NCBI GenBank assembly: GCA_009928435.1
Contig: JAABNQ010000001.1
Coordinates: 15,053-79,052, forward strand
From: Bacillus sp. HF117_J1_D
GTDB taxonomy: Bacteria; Bacillota; Bacilli; Bacillales; Bacillaceae_C
DNA: 64,000 nucleotides
Direction: 5' to 3'
In this document: positions 28,773-36,980 of the stretch, piece after piece
Layout: every line of letters begins with the position of its first letter
How positions within the stretch are numbered: the stretch's first letter is position 1
Program-made: the position numbers and the translations under genes
Notes under the pieces: model-generated
Databases searched by the model: none
Seen by the model: the letters and a program-made list of their open reading frames with translations, nothing else
Told to the model about the DNA's origin: nothing

Positions 28773-29654
28773 TTACTTTTTCGTTTGGCTCATTACTTCT
28801 TCCGCGAAGTTTTCTTGGCGTTTTTCCAAACCTTCGCCTACTTCATAACGAGCAAATCCAAGCACTTCAGCGCCTTTAGATTTTACAAATTTACCAACTT
28901 TTTCATCTGGGTTTTTGACAAATGATTGATCAAGCAGGCAGATTTGCTCGAAAAACTTACCAAGTCGGCCTTCAACCATTTTTGCAACAATTTTTTCAGG
29001 CTTGCCTTCATTCAAGGCTTGCTGTGTAAGAACTTGGCGTTCACGCTCGATTTCTTCCTCAGATACTTGGTCACGTGACACATACTTTGGATTGATTGCA
29101 GCAATGTGCATAGCAACATCTTTTGCAGCTTCTACATCAGTTGTTCCTTCAAGAACCGCTAGAACACCAATACGTCCGCCCATGTGGAGATACTCACCGA
29201 ATACACCGTTGTCAGATTTTGTTTTAATGTCAAAACGACGAAGTGTAATTTTTTCTCCAATTTTAGCAATTGCACTGTTAATAAACTCAGTCACAGTCTC
29301 GCCATTGCTCATTTTTTGTTCCAAAGCTTCTTCAAGGGATGCAGGTTTGCTCGCAAGAAGGTGCTCAGCTAGTTCCTGCACAAGCTGTTGGAAATTTTCG
29401 TTTTTAGCAACAAAGTCAGTTTCCGCGTTCACTTCTAATAGAACGGCTGTATTGTCTTTACTTAAAATAAAAGTTGTTCCTTCAGCTGCGATTCTGTCAG
29501 CTTTCTTAGCAGCGGAAGCCATTCCTTTCTCTCTAAGGAAGTCGATTGCTTCCTCCATGTTACCGTTTGTTTCTGTTAAAGCTTTTTTACAATCAAGCAT
29601 GCCGGCACCAGTTTTGGCACGCAATTCTTTAACCATTTGAGCAGTAATTGCCAT
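28773..29654 (-). CDS. tsf: Elongation factor Ts
   Basis: Nucleotide exchange factor for EF-Tu. 293 residues from ATG 29654 (GAGGAGG upstream), the exact B. subtilis length; a longer frame upstream is spurious. Signatures: [19 protein letters not shown] and [15 protein letters not shown], with the C-terminal [13 protein letters not shown]. It follows rpsB with a terminator-like hairpin in between that probably attenuates. Confidence 0.97.
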   Translation of the reverse strand: MAITAQMVKELRAKTGAGMLDCKKALTETNGNMEEAIDFLREKGMASAAKKADRIAAEGTTFILSKDNTAVLLEVNAETDFVAKNENFQQLVQELAEHLLASKPASLEEALEQKMSNGETVTEFINSAIAKIGEKITLRRFDIKTKSDNGVFGEYLHMGGRIGVLAVLEGTTDVEAAKDVAMHIAAINPKYVSRDQVSEEEIERERQVLTQQALNEGKPEKIVAKMVEGRLGKFFEQICLLDQSFVKNPDEKVGKFVKSKGAEVLGFARYEVGEGLEKRQENFAEEVMSQTKK

Positions 29655-29708
29655 TTTCATTTCCTCCTCGTGTAATAAAAAAGGTGTCAATAAGAACATG
29701 ATTGTGTG

Positions 29709-29746
29709 AAAAAAGGTGACAAAGTGTCATCACTCTTATCACCTTT
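29709..29746 (-). terminator. Attenuator-like terminator between rpsB and tsf
   Basis: AAAGGTGATAAGAGTG pairs back to the region TTTGTCACCTTTTTTC; the outer stem AAAGGTGA/TCACCTTT is followed by a T-run on the minus strand. Confidence 0.7.
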
Positions 29747-29782
29747 CGAATCGCCTGAATTCAGGCAGATATCATATAACGA

Positions 29783-30514
29783 TTAGGCATTAGCAGTTTC
29801 AGTGGATGCTTCTTCTTCCTCTGCAGGCTCTTCACTGTATTTAGCTTCCAATAATGCATCAGCCATTTTAGAAGTAAGCAATTTTACTGCGCGGATTGCA
29901 TCATCGTTAGCTGGAATGACATAATCTATTTCATCCGGATCACAGTTTGTATCAACGATACCGACGATTGGAATATTCAACTTACGTGCTTCTGCAACAG
30001 CAATGCGCTCTTTTCTAGGGTCAATGATGAACATTGCGTCTGGAAGAGTCTTCATTTCTTTAATACCACCCAAGAACTTGACAAGACGATCGCGCTCTCT
30101 GTTGAGCATAACTACTTCTTTCTTTGGAAGGACTTCGAAAGTACCGTCTTCTTCCATTTTTTCAATCGCTTTTAAGCGCTCGATTCTCTTTTGAATCGTT
30201 TCAAAGTTAGTCAAAGTTCCGCCAAGCCAACGATGGTTCACATAAAATTGGCCTGCACGTTCAGCTTCTTCTTTTACAGATTCCTGAGCTTGTTTTTTAG
30301 TTCCAACAAAAAGGACTTTACCATTGTTTTCAGAAAGCTCTCTCATAAAGTTGTAAGCTTCTTCAACCTTTTTGACTGTTTTTTGCAAGTCAATGATGTA
30401 GATGCCGTTTCTTTCCGTAAAGATGTATTTTTTCATCTTAGGATTCCAGCGGCGTGTTTGGTGTCCAAAGTGTACACCTGCTTCAAGCAATTGCTTCATA
30501 GAAATGATTGACAT
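29783..30514 (-). CDS. rpsB: 30S ribosomal protein S2
   Basis: 243 residues from ATG 30514 (GAGGAGG upstream), beginning [20 protein letters not shown] as usual for bacilli. Further signatures are [20 protein letters not shown] and [19 protein letters not shown]. The C-terminus ends in an acidic tail ([12 protein letters not shown]). A strong promoter lies about 120 bases upstream. Confidence 0.98.
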   Translation of the reverse strand: MSIISMKQLLEAGVHFGHQTRRWNPKMKKYIFTERNGIYIIDLQKTVKKVEEAYNFMRELSENNGKVLFVGTKKQAQESVKEEAERAGQFYVNHRWLGGTLTNFETIQKRIERLKAIEKMEEDGTFEVLPKKEVVMLNRERDRLVKFLGGIKEMKTLPDAMFIIDPRKERIAVAEARKLNIPIVGIVDTNCDPDEIDYVIPANDDAIRAVKLLTSKMADALLEAKYSEEPAEEEEASTETANA

Positions 30515-30632
30515 AATTTTTTCCTCCTCGGTTTTTTCCTCCGTTCCACTCATCTTCCGCAAAAGACTGTTTGTCGAAAAAACAGCACCCTCTCGCGAAA
30601 ATCATGAAACGTGTGTATTAATACCATCAAAT

Positions 30633-30661
30633 AATATAGCATAACCAAATAGGTTAATCAA
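30633..30661 (-). promoter_or_regulatory. Sigma-A type promoter of rpsB-tsf
   Basis: TTGATT (30661-30656) and TATATT (30638-30633) are spaced by exactly 17 bases on the minus strand. The resulting leader is about 110 bases and includes a small hairpin (CTGTTTTTTCGACAAACAG). Confidence 0.75.
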
Positions 30662-30705
30662 GCACGAAATGCCGTCCCGCACTAAGGAGCCAATTTAACA
30701 AAAAA

Positions 30706-30784
30706 TCATGAAAGACTATGGGTAGCTGTCACATCGAAAAATGTTTTCAGTGCTCTTTTTGTCTTTTGACAAAAAACATTTCCA
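30706..30784. repeat. Islet-flanking repeat, rpsB side
   Basis: This segment is recognisably related to 35526-35616 on the same strand: both run from TCATGAAA/TTATGAAA through GGGT, CACAT(C/T)GAAAA, CAG, TTTTGTCT and end TTTTGACAAAAA(A)(C/T)ATTT. The two copies differ by small gaps and about a third of positions. They bracket the accessory islet. The remaining spacer to 30892 is AT-rich and shows no gene. Confidence 0.6.
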
Positions 30785-30892
30785 AAAAACCTTTTAAAAT
30801 AATGGATAAATTAGATTTTACTTTTTACCCGAAACAATCAAGTATCAAAATCAAATTAAAAAACAGCTATATTCAGAAAACGACTTTTTCTA

Positions 30893-31699
30893 TTATCTCA
30901 GAATTTCGCGCTTCCTCCACAAGAAATATCCGATCAACCCACAAAAAGAAATAACCAGAATATTACTAATAAGGGCCGAACAAAAGGCTGTCTGATCTGC
31001 TGGTAAAGACATTGTACTAACATAAAAGAATGGAGCAAAAATTCTCGGTATAGGCGTATACACGTATGCGATACCAGTCCCTATTCCAACTAGAACAAAA
31101 CTTATGTACAAATAAGTTTTGTTCAATGGAAAAAGTAAGATCATTTGCAGCATCATAAATAAGGCATATAATCCACTAGTAAATATCACGCTTATCCGAA
31201 AAAGCATCTTTATAACAGAAAGAGAAGCATCCACCCAGTCCGGGTAAAACTGCAAACTGTATATACTGAAATTCCAACTGTTTTCAAATAAAAAACAACC
31301 AATCAAAAGATGGAGTGAAGCAAATAAGAGAAAAAGCAGGACACTTAAGATACATTGCAGCATGCAAGTAACTCCCCATATACTTACTCGTTTTTGCAAT
31401 CGCGGCAACACGTAGTTAGACAACTGATCAATAATGTTTGAGGAAAGGAGCGAGAAATAAAGAAATACGAACATAAAGAGTATCCATGATAAGATAAACG
31501 TAAATAATGTCGGATTTTGCCAACCACCAACCGTAAACATTAAAAAGTCTAATACGTTTCCTGCTGCTTCATAGACTAAGAAATATTGACGCAACCGCAA
31601 TCCTTGTAAGAAAGCAAGAATAATGAAGAAAAGCAGCAACATTATAGTTGTTTTTTTTGTAAATATCGACCTTAATTGTAAGAGTATGAGTACTTTCAT
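30893..31699 (-). CDS. ABC-2 type membrane protein, islet permease 3
   Basis: 268 residues with about six hydrophobic segments, resembling ABC-2 type permeases; I do not recognise a specific family. The ATG has GTGAGG upstream and overlaps the stop of the preceding permease gene. It is the last gene of the islet operon. Isoleucine, leucine and phenylalanine content is high and codons are AT-rich compared with the housekeeping neighbours. Probable role: one of several membrane partners of the ATPase at 32523-33377. Confidence 0.8.
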   Translation of the reverse strand: MKVLILLQLRSIFTKKTTIMLLLFFIILAFLQGLRLRQYFLVYEAAGNVLDFLMFTVGGWQNPTLFTFILSWILFMFVFLYFSLLSSNIIDQLSNYVLPRLQKRVSIWGVTCMLQCILSVLLFLLFASLHLLIGCFLFENSWNFSIYSLQFYPDWVDASLSVIKMLFRISVIFTSGLYALFMMLQMILLFPLNKTYLYISFVLVGIGTGIAYVYTPIPRIFAPFFYVSTMSLPADQTAFCSALISNILVISFCGLIGYFLWRKREILR

Positions 31700-32526
31700 T
31701 CGCTGGTCCTCACTCTATTTATATCACTGGATCGCATTTTCCTCATCATGAGTCCAAAAGAAATAATGATCCCGATGATCAAATACATGCTGGAAAATGT
31801 GTTTGTAAAGTAAGGGACCGAGATCCCAAAGGGCGCATAGCGTGCGTGCATACCGACTACATATTGTGTAAAAGGTAACCAGAGCAAAAAATGACTACCG
31901 AGTACATAAAAAATATTATGAATAAAACCGAAGAGAATGATTACAGCGACAGCAATACCAGCCCCACTTGTATAAACAGAGATCACAAGCGTCAGCATTC
32001 CGATAAAGGTTAGGCCAAGTATAAACGTCGTTAGGATCATGACATATGTCAAGGTGGAACTAACACTTAAGTCTGCTAAAAAGAGGTAATGATATGTTTC
32101 TCCAGAAAAAGGAATACGAAAGACAGCCGCCACAAAGAGTACAGTAATGACAACTAAACATGTAAAGACAATGGCCATCAAAAAAACAATGGCGCATTTC
32201 GCGATAAGATAATGAAATCGGCTTTCCACTCTTGAAAGTATGAGATAAATCAAACCATCATCAAAATCGGCTGTGATTAAATCTGCAATCAACACAGCAA
32301 ACAAAACGGGAAATATAAAAAACATCACAAATTGTGCGGAATTAAAAAGACCGACTAAATAATCCGGTACAGTTAGGACTGCACCTTCTGGGATTAAACC
32401 CAATAACTCTAAAAGGATATAGACATTTTTCTTATTAAAAATGGCATTTAGTATGAGTATACCTGTGACAACGGCTAGTCGTTTCCAATATCGCCTCAAA
32501 TATTTGGCGATTTCAAAAGTCATCAT
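31696..32526 (-). CDS. ABC-2 type membrane protein, islet permease 2
   Basis: 276 residues with about six membrane segments and a short cytoplasmic start (MMTFEIAKYLRRYWKRL), the usual look of ABC-2 permeases. A segment ADLITADFDDGLIYLILSR resembles the coupling region seen in this class (compare permease 1, TGDFFIKERRSS). The start overlaps the ATPase stop by four bases and its own stop overlaps the next permease, so the three are translated as a unit. Confidence 0.82.
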   Translation of the reverse strand: MMTFEIAKYLRRYWKRLAVVTGILILNAIFNKKNVYILLELLGLIPEGAVLTVPDYLVGLFNSAQFVMFFIFPVLFAVLIADLITADFDDGLIYLILSRVESRFHYLIAKCAIVFLMAIVFTCLVVITVLFVAAVFRIPFSGETYHYLFLADLSVSSTLTYVMILTTFILGLTFIGMLTLVISVYTSGAGIAVAVIILFGFIHNIFYVLGSHFLLWLPFTQYVVGMHARYAPFGISVPYFTNTFSSMYLIIGIIISFGLMMRKMRSSDINRVRTSE

Positions 32527-33377
32527 GATGATTTTTTATCCTTTAATAGTTGATAGTCCATTTGCAAATTATCAAAAAATAAATGGAGCTCTTTTTCTGC
32601 TTTAAAAGGTATACGAATTACCGGGTTTCCGTCCAATCTTTCACCAATACGAGCATTTATTTTTATTTGTAGCACTTTCTCTACATCTTCTAATTTTTTT
32701 AACATCACTGTGTAATAACGCGTGTTTTCTTGTAAGATAACGGTCTGATTTTCTATTTTAAAGACACGATCACAATAATTTTGAATATCCTCCATGCTAT
32801 GAGAGACAAATAAAAAGCTGGTACCTCTTTTTTTACACTCGTCAATGATGCTTCCGAATAATGATATTCCTTCCCTATCCAGTGCGTTTGTCGGCTCATC
32901 AAATAAAATAATTTCTGGCCGCTCCATAATTGCTTGTGCTATTCCTAAACGCTGCTTCATCCCCAATGAGTACGCTTTTACTTTCTTTTTATTGTTTGGA
33001 TTAAGGCCCACTTGTTTTAGTGCTTGATAAATGTCTTTCTTATCGATTTGATTCCTAATTTTCGATAAATAATAAAGGTTGTCAAAACCTGTTAAATTCT
33101 CTAAAAATGTCGGTGATTCAATAAGCACCCCTATCCCGCCAGGTAAATTCCCTACTAATCCTGGTTGGACACATTTTCCATTTATCATTATGTCTCCCTT
33201 TGAAGGATAACTTAAGCCTGCTGCAAGTCGAAGGATGGTTGTTTTTCCAGATCCATTCGAGCCTATGATGCCAACAACTTCTCCAACCTGCACTTCAAAG
33301 GTGACATTTTGTAGAATAGTTTGTTTGCCTATATTTTTATCAACGTGATGAAATACAATTCTTTTCTCTGCTGCCAT
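32523..33377 (-). CDS. ABC transporter ATP-binding protein of the islet
   Basis: 284 residues. Walker A GSNGSGKTT lies near residue 40, the signature YSLGMKQRLGIAQAI near 137 and Walker B IILFDEPTNALD near 158, followed by the H-loop VSHSMED. The extra C-terminal region of about 70 residues resembles ATPases of drug or bacteriocin-resistance exporters of the CcmA type. The start has AAGGAGAAG upstream. The gene lies between permeases 1 and 2. The substrate is not known; the secreted peptide at the head of the operon is the obvious candidate. Confidence 0.92.
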   Translation of the reverse strand: MAAEKRIVFHHVDKNIGKQTILQNVTFEVQVGEVVGIIGSNGSGKTTILRLAAGLSYPSKGDIMINGKCVQPGLVGNLPGGIGVLIESPTFLENLTGFDNLYYLSKIRNQIDKKDIYQALKQVGLNPNNKKKVKAYSLGMKQRLGIAQAIMERPEIILFDEPTNALDREGISLFGSIIDECKKRGTSFLFVSHSMEDIQNYCDRVFKIENQTVILQENTRYYTVMLKKLEDVEKVLQIKINARIGERLDGNPVIRIPFKAEKELHLFFDNLQMDYQLLKDKKSS

Positions 33378-33392
33378 TCACATCTTCTCCTT

Positions 33393-34220
33393 TTACAATA
33401 ACAAAAGCTTTTCTCTCTGAAATTTCCATCCAAACAGCCAAATTGCGAATAAAAAGCTTAAACCTCCCAGCATGATCCAATATAAAGGTATAACCGCCCA
33501 GTAGAATGTGCTTGTGATATAATCTCCAGCCATAGACATTGGAGCCAAATCATAAAAAAGGGCTCCTAGTTCTCCATCAAGGAGAAGCGGAAATGACATA
33601 AAAACTTCTGATAGTCCGATGAAACAAACATACGGGAACATGATAGAAACATAAAAGTTCTGAAAAATAATGCCGATGATTGTTGTCAAACAACTATAAA
33701 AAAAGGCCATCAGCGCACTATTAATGATAACAAGTAAACAATATATCCATGGGTTATGTACCAATAAATCGGTTGCATAATTGACGTTACTAACACTGGG
33801 ATTCGTTAATGGAAAAACCAATAGCAAGCTTATAAACAAAAGCAATTGGCAAAAAAAGAGAAATAAAAAACTGCTGACACCAATCGATAGCACTCTACAG
33901 CGAATATACTGACGCAGACTTGTCCTCATCAAACTATACGATAATAGACTGGAGCGCCTTTCTTTGATAAAAAAGTCTCCTGTTGCCAATGTGACCAGCA
34001 AAGGCAGAAAAACCATTAAAACACCAGACCCTCCACCTTGGATCATAACAAAGTATTCAAATGCAGGCGTTGGTGTAAAATAAGGATTCCCAACGGGTTC
34101 TTCACTGCGAATGAACAAAATATTGGTCGCAGCAATAAGAAGATAGAAAAAGATTGCCACCCACGTAAACTTTTTCGTTATCAATCTCTTTAAATCTTCT
34201 TGTATTAAAGTATAAGTCAT
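33393..34220 (-). CDS. ABC-2 type membrane protein, islet permease 1
   Basis: 275 residues from ATG 34220 (AAGGAG 7 bases upstream). About six membrane segments, with an N-terminal cytoplasmic stretch (TLIQEDLKRLITKKFTW) and the segment LATGDFFIKERRSSLLSYSL typical of ABC-2 permeases, where the protein contacts the ATPase. It follows a strong terminator that separates it from the secreted peptide gene, so it is probably expressed by read-through at a lower level. Confidence 0.83.
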   Translation of the reverse strand: MTYTLIQEDLKRLITKKFTWVAIFFYLLIAATNILFIRSEEPVGNPYFTPTPAFEYFVMIQGGGSGVLMVFLPLLVTLATGDFFIKERRSSLLSYSLMRTSLRQYIRCRVLSIGVSSFLFLFFCQLLLFISLLLVFPLTNPSVSNVNYATDLLVHNPWIYCLLVIINSALMAFFYSCLTTIIGIIFQNFYVSIMFPYVCFIGLSEVFMSFPLLLDGELGALFYDLAPMSMAGDYITSTFYWAVIPLYWIMLGGLSFLFAIWLFGWKFQREKLLLL

Positions 34221-34250
34221 GTGCATTCTCCTTACTCCAGTTGTTTAAAG

Positions 34251-34287
34251 AAGAAAAAGCATCAAAGCATGTTTGATGCTTTTTCTT
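34251..34287 (-). terminator. Terminator between secreted peptide gene and ABC genes
   Basis: AAGAAAAAGCATCAAA and TTTGATGCTTTTTCTT form a perfect 16-base-pair stem with a 5-base loop and T-rich 3' arm on the minus strand. It starts seven bases after the peptide stop codon and precedes permease 1 by about 30 bases. Such an arrangement gives high expression of the peptide and low expression of the transporter. Confidence 0.85.
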
Positions 34288-34293
34288 GGAAAA

Positions 34294-34677
34294 TTATGGC
34301 TCCCAACCCAAGGCGACTCTGTTTGTATGTTGATTAACAATAGATGACCTAAAAGCAGCTTTTACCTTTGCCCCTTTGGCACCAGTAGTATGATTGTGTA
34401 TAACAATCTTATTTTTTTTGTGTGTCTTATTTGAAGATAATTGCACATTCCTCACACTAACAATATTTGAAACAACATCATATTTAGGATTTGTCACTTT
34501 CGTTTTTTGTACGTGTGATGTCGCAGTCCTATCTACCGTGTACCACCAGCCATTACGGGGTAATGTAATAGTGCTAGTATACCAAGCTGCTAAAACTTGA
34601 CTAGATAACATGATAGTCACGAATGAAACCATAGCAAAAAGCATTAAAGTTTTTTTCTTCAGCCTACTTTTTTCCAC
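34294..34677 (-). CDS. Secreted basic peptide, bacteriocin-like candidate
   Basis: 127 residues from GTG 34677 (GGGAGAG 8 bases upstream). The first 30 residues form a classical signal peptide: a KSRLKKK basic region, a hydrophobic core LMLFAMVSFVTIML and a likely cleavage site SQVLA/AW. The mature part is about 97 residues with 15 Lys/Arg against 3 Asp/Glu, rich in Val, Thr, Asn and aromatic residues near its start (NGWWYTVDRT), without any cysteine. I do not recognise the family; it does not clearly match lactococcin 972. It heads an operon with an ATPase and three ABC-2 membrane proteins, a layout often seen for bacteriocins with self-protection. Other secreted functions are possible. Confidence 0.7.
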   Translation of the reverse strand: MEKSRLKKKTLMLFAMVSFVTIMLSSQVLAAWYTSTITLPRNGWWYTVDRTATSHVQKTKVTNPKYDVVSNIVSVRNVQLSSNKTHKKNKIVIHNHTTGAKGAKVKAAFRSSIVNQHTNRVALGWEP

Positions 34678-34715
34678 TTTTATATCTCTCCCTCTAATAT
34701 TTTCCCAAGATTCAA

Positions 34716-34737
34716 TCACTTTTATATAAAAAAGTGA
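34716..34737. promoter_or_regulatory. Operator-like palindrome upstream of the secreted peptide gene
   Basis: TCACTTTT and AAAAGTGA form a perfect 8-base inverted repeat around ATATAA, about 40 bases before the GTG start. The TATATA core could be the -10 box, so a repressor bound here would block transcription. No regulator gene is in the islet. Confidence 0.4.
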
Positions 34738-35010
34738 ATTCCATTGGACTTGTCACTTAAACTAGACCCCAGCTCCTCTTAGTTTATGACATCCAACATA
34801 TTGCCCAAAAGGTACCGAAAGAATATTCCCTTCTCTTAAACAAACTCCTCCCTTCTTATTTACTAGGGACCAATCTTTTGTGACAAACGCAATAATGAAT
34901 CTCACTTATGATTATTACATACTTCCTCTCTATTTCCACCGCAAATCAACTTGCGGTTTTCCGCAATCGTATTCGGTATAAATTGTATTCGAACCCACTA
35001 ATCAACTACA

Positions 35011-35069
35011 ATCAAGTAGTAGGGGGAACTAACGCCCGACCTCTCAAACCACCGTACGTATCGGTCGGT
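35011..35069 (-). mobile_element. 3' end of a group II intron (domains V and VI), remnant
   Basis: The minus strand reads GAACTACCGTAAACCGACCG then ATACGTACGGTGGTTTGAGA, the conserved domain V hairpin with the typical ACGTACGGT 3' strand, followed by a domain VI-like stem GTCGGGCGTTAGTTCCCCC and an ending ACTACTTGAT near 35011. This is how bacterial group II introns end. The 5' part of the intron is missing. The stretch 34740-35010 between here and the peptide gene shows no gene; it contains a small hairpin (CCGCAA..TTGCGG near 34940). Confidence 0.75.
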
Positions 35070-35262
35070 TTACGGTAGTTCAATTAAGATTTGATAACGC
35101 AAAGTTTCATAATGTTCTAATAGATTTTCGGGTCCTTTGAAACCCCAGTAGGAGTTTCGAAGGATTGTATCCAGTATAGTACTTAGGTCTTTTGGATATC
35201 CTCCAGTAACTTTTACGTGAGTTTCCCCATTCATAAGCTTTCTCATTTGGAACGCCCAACCA
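35070..35262 (-). pseudogene. C-terminal remnant of group II intron reverse transcriptase, frameshifted
   Basis: One frame reads EKAYEWGNSRKSYWRISK, the near-invariant end of LtrA-type intron maturases; the homology then continues one base out of frame as LSTILDTILRNSYWGFKG and ENLLEHYETLRYQILIELP before a TAA at 35072-35070. So at least one frameshift is present and everything upstream of about 35262 is gone. Domain V follows the stop directly, as in real introns. Confidence 0.78.
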
Positions 35263-35295
35263 GTTTATCAAGGAAGATATTGGGGAGGGCTTTAA

Positions 35296-35531
35296 GGGGC
35301 TGTCCAGAAAGTCGGTGAAAACCGACTTTCTGTGACAGCCCTTTTCTTTTTCTACCTATAAAAAAATCGTCCCATCTAGTAAAATGTAAGTGACAAAACC
35401 AACATTTCAGAAAGGGACGATTTTTTATGAGCAATCTAAAGATTACTACTAATGAGTATAGCACACAAATGATCCTTCCTCTAGAGATAAAAAAGGAGTG
35501 TCTAAGAATCCAATATAATGTAACGTTATGA
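35296..35531 (+). pseudogene. Left-end remnant of an IS1182-like element with transposase start
   Basis: On the plus strand an ATG at 35427 opens a 34-codon frame whose first residues, MSNLKITTNEYSTQMILPLE, look like the N-terminus of IS1182-family transposases as I recall them (NEYSTQM.LPL). The frame then diverges and stops at 35531. Upstream lie a GGGCTGTC..GACAGCCC hairpin (35297-35341) and an AAAATCGTCCC/GGGACGATTTT pair, both usual near the ends of these elements. The body of the element is deleted. Confidence 0.6.
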
Positions 35532-35616
35532 AACGAAACTCAGGGTGTGTTGTTCACATTGAAAATTGCTGCAGACGTTTCTTTTGTCTCCTTTTATCTT
35601 TTGACAAAAAATATTT
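35526..35616. repeat. Islet-flanking repeat, swrB side
   Basis: Imperfect copy of 30706-30784 in the same orientation, about 25 bases downstream of the swrB stop codon. Shared phrases include GAAAA, CAG, TTTTGTCT and TTTTGACAAAAA. See the partner entry. Confidence 0.6.
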
Positions 35617-35640
35617 ACTTTTTTACTCGAATTTCTCCAT

Positions 35641-36132
35641 TCACCGGAATTTCATCAAAAGCTCTATTTCTGTTTTACCTTTATTCAGCTTCCTTGCAAT
35701 GTCCGTCACGGTCAGTCCTTGTTCAGTCAGCAACTCCACCTGCTCCCTCAATGGCAGTTGAACTGTGGCATTGTCAGAGGCATCACTTTGAGGGTCTTGT
35801 TTCGGCTCCAAAGGCTTTACCTCTTCTTGAACATCCTGAGGCTCCTCATCCACTGGAACGAGGTCTTTTTCTTCCATAATATTATCTGCAATCATCGCAT
35901 CCGTATTTTTATCCTCTGTCTCCCTGCTCTCCATTAACCTGCTCAAAAATTTTTCATTTTCATCTTTGATTTCTTCAAGCAGGGAAGCCATTACCTGTTC
36001 TGACTCCTTAAGGACAAGCTGTTGTCTCTTTTCCATGCCCATCAACTTGTTTTGTCGCATATATAATAGTAGAAGAGCAAATGCCAAGAGGACGTTGATT
36101 AGAAATAAAATGAATATAAGTGTCCCAGTCAC
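35641..36132 (-). CDS. swrB: Swarming/flagellar assembly protein SwrB (YlxL)
   Basis: 163 residues. A membrane segment at about 3-24 (LIFILFLINVLLAFALLLLY) is followed by a coiled-coil and an acidic, low-complexity linker, then a C-terminal DUF2802-type helix-turn-helix-like region (QVELLTEQGLTVTDIARKLN). In B. subtilis SwrB activates the flagellar type III export apparatus. It follows sigD by three bases and is the last gene of the flagellar operon before the islet. Confidence 0.9.
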   Translation of the reverse strand: MTGTLIFILFLINVLLAFALLLLYMRQNKLMGMEKRQQLVLKESEQVMASLLEEIKDENEKFLSRLMESRETEDKNTDAMIADNIMEEKDLVPVDEEPQDVQEEVKPLEPKQDPQSDASDNATVQLPLREQVELLTEQGLTVTDIARKLNKGKTEIELLMKFR

Positions 36133-36135
36133 TTT

Positions 36136-36918
36136 TCATCTCCGCCTGTCATTTTTGTCCGTCTTCAATAATTGCTGCCTTAATTTGAAGAGGGCTTTAG
36201 AGTGGATTTGTGAAATTCTTGATGTGGAAAGCTCCATAATATGGCCGATTTCCGTCAGCGTTAACTCTTCTTCATAAAAGAGACTTAAAACAAGCTGTTC
36301 ATTGTCAGTAAGGGTTGTGATCACTTCCGCCATTTCTGCGAGCCATTCTTTTTGTATAATCTGCTCTTCCGGCGTTGGAGTTTGATCATCTTTAATTGTA
36401 TACGAATGATTTTCTTCGTCCTCTTCTCCCGACATATATTCATTCACGGAGAAAATTTGGGCAAAATAGTATTCATTCATTGTTTTGATTACTTCAGTAT
36501 CAGTCATGCCCATTTTGGCAGCAATTTCTTCAGGTGATACATGACGCATCAATTCTTGTTCCAAAGCGTTTTGTACACCTTCTATTTCTTTTGCCTTCTC
36601 CCGTGTACTTCTCGGAAGCCAATCTTCCTTTCGCAGCCCATCTATAATAGCCCCTCTAATCCGAAAGGAAGCATAAGTATCAAATTTAAGTTTCCTGGTC
36701 AGATCAAACTTGTCCAAAGCATCGAGCAACCCCATAATACCTAAGCTTTTTAATTCTTCTCTACTTACGTTTTGAGGTAAATTAACCGAAATTCTTTGCA
36801 CATGATAAGTGACAAGTGGCATATATTTTTTCACTAAGTGATTGCCTGAATCCGAGTCTCGCTCCTCTCTCCAGCGTTCCCAATGTTTATGTTCCTCAAG
36901 GGGCAGTGTAATCGACAT
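36136..36918 (-). CDS. sigD: Flagellar/motility sigma factor SigD (sigma-28)
   Basis: Directs transcription of late flagellar, autolysin and motility genes. 260 residues from ATG 36918 (AGAGGAGGGG upstream); the longer frame reaches into flhG. Region 2 is seen in LVKKYMPLVTYHVQRIS and DALDKFDLTRKLKFDTYASF with RIRGAIIDGLRKEDW; region 4 in LTDNEQLVLSLFYEEELTL and IGHIMELSTSRISQIHSKAL. It lies directly after flhG: the cheB-A-W-C-D block found between these two genes in B. subtilis is absent. Confidence 0.96.
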   Translation of the reverse strand: MSITLPLEEHKHWERWREERDSDSGNHLVKKYMPLVTYHVQRISVNLPQNVSREELKSLGIMGLLDALDKFDLTRKLKFDTYASFRIRGAIIDGLRKEDWLPRSTREKAKEIEGVQNALEQELMRHVSPEEIAAKMGMTDTEVIKTMNEYYFAQIFSVNEYMSGEEDEENHSYTIKDDQTPTPEEQIIQKEWLAEMAEVITTLTDNEQLVLSLFYEEELTLTEIGHIMELSTSRISQIHSKALFKLRQQLLKTDKNDRRR

Positions 36919-36980
36919 ATGTATCCCCTCCTCTAACAAATTAGAATGCTTCGGGAAAAGAAAATCCTTTTTGCGCAATT

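Noticed and set aside
29002-29640. 212-codon plus-strand open frame
   Set aside because: Antisense to tsf; reflects codon bias of the real gene.
34294-34677. Lactococcin 972-type bacteriocin
   Set aside because: Size and signal peptide fit loosely, but I could not match the family's Gly/Trp/Tyr pattern with confidence; left as unknown secreted peptide.
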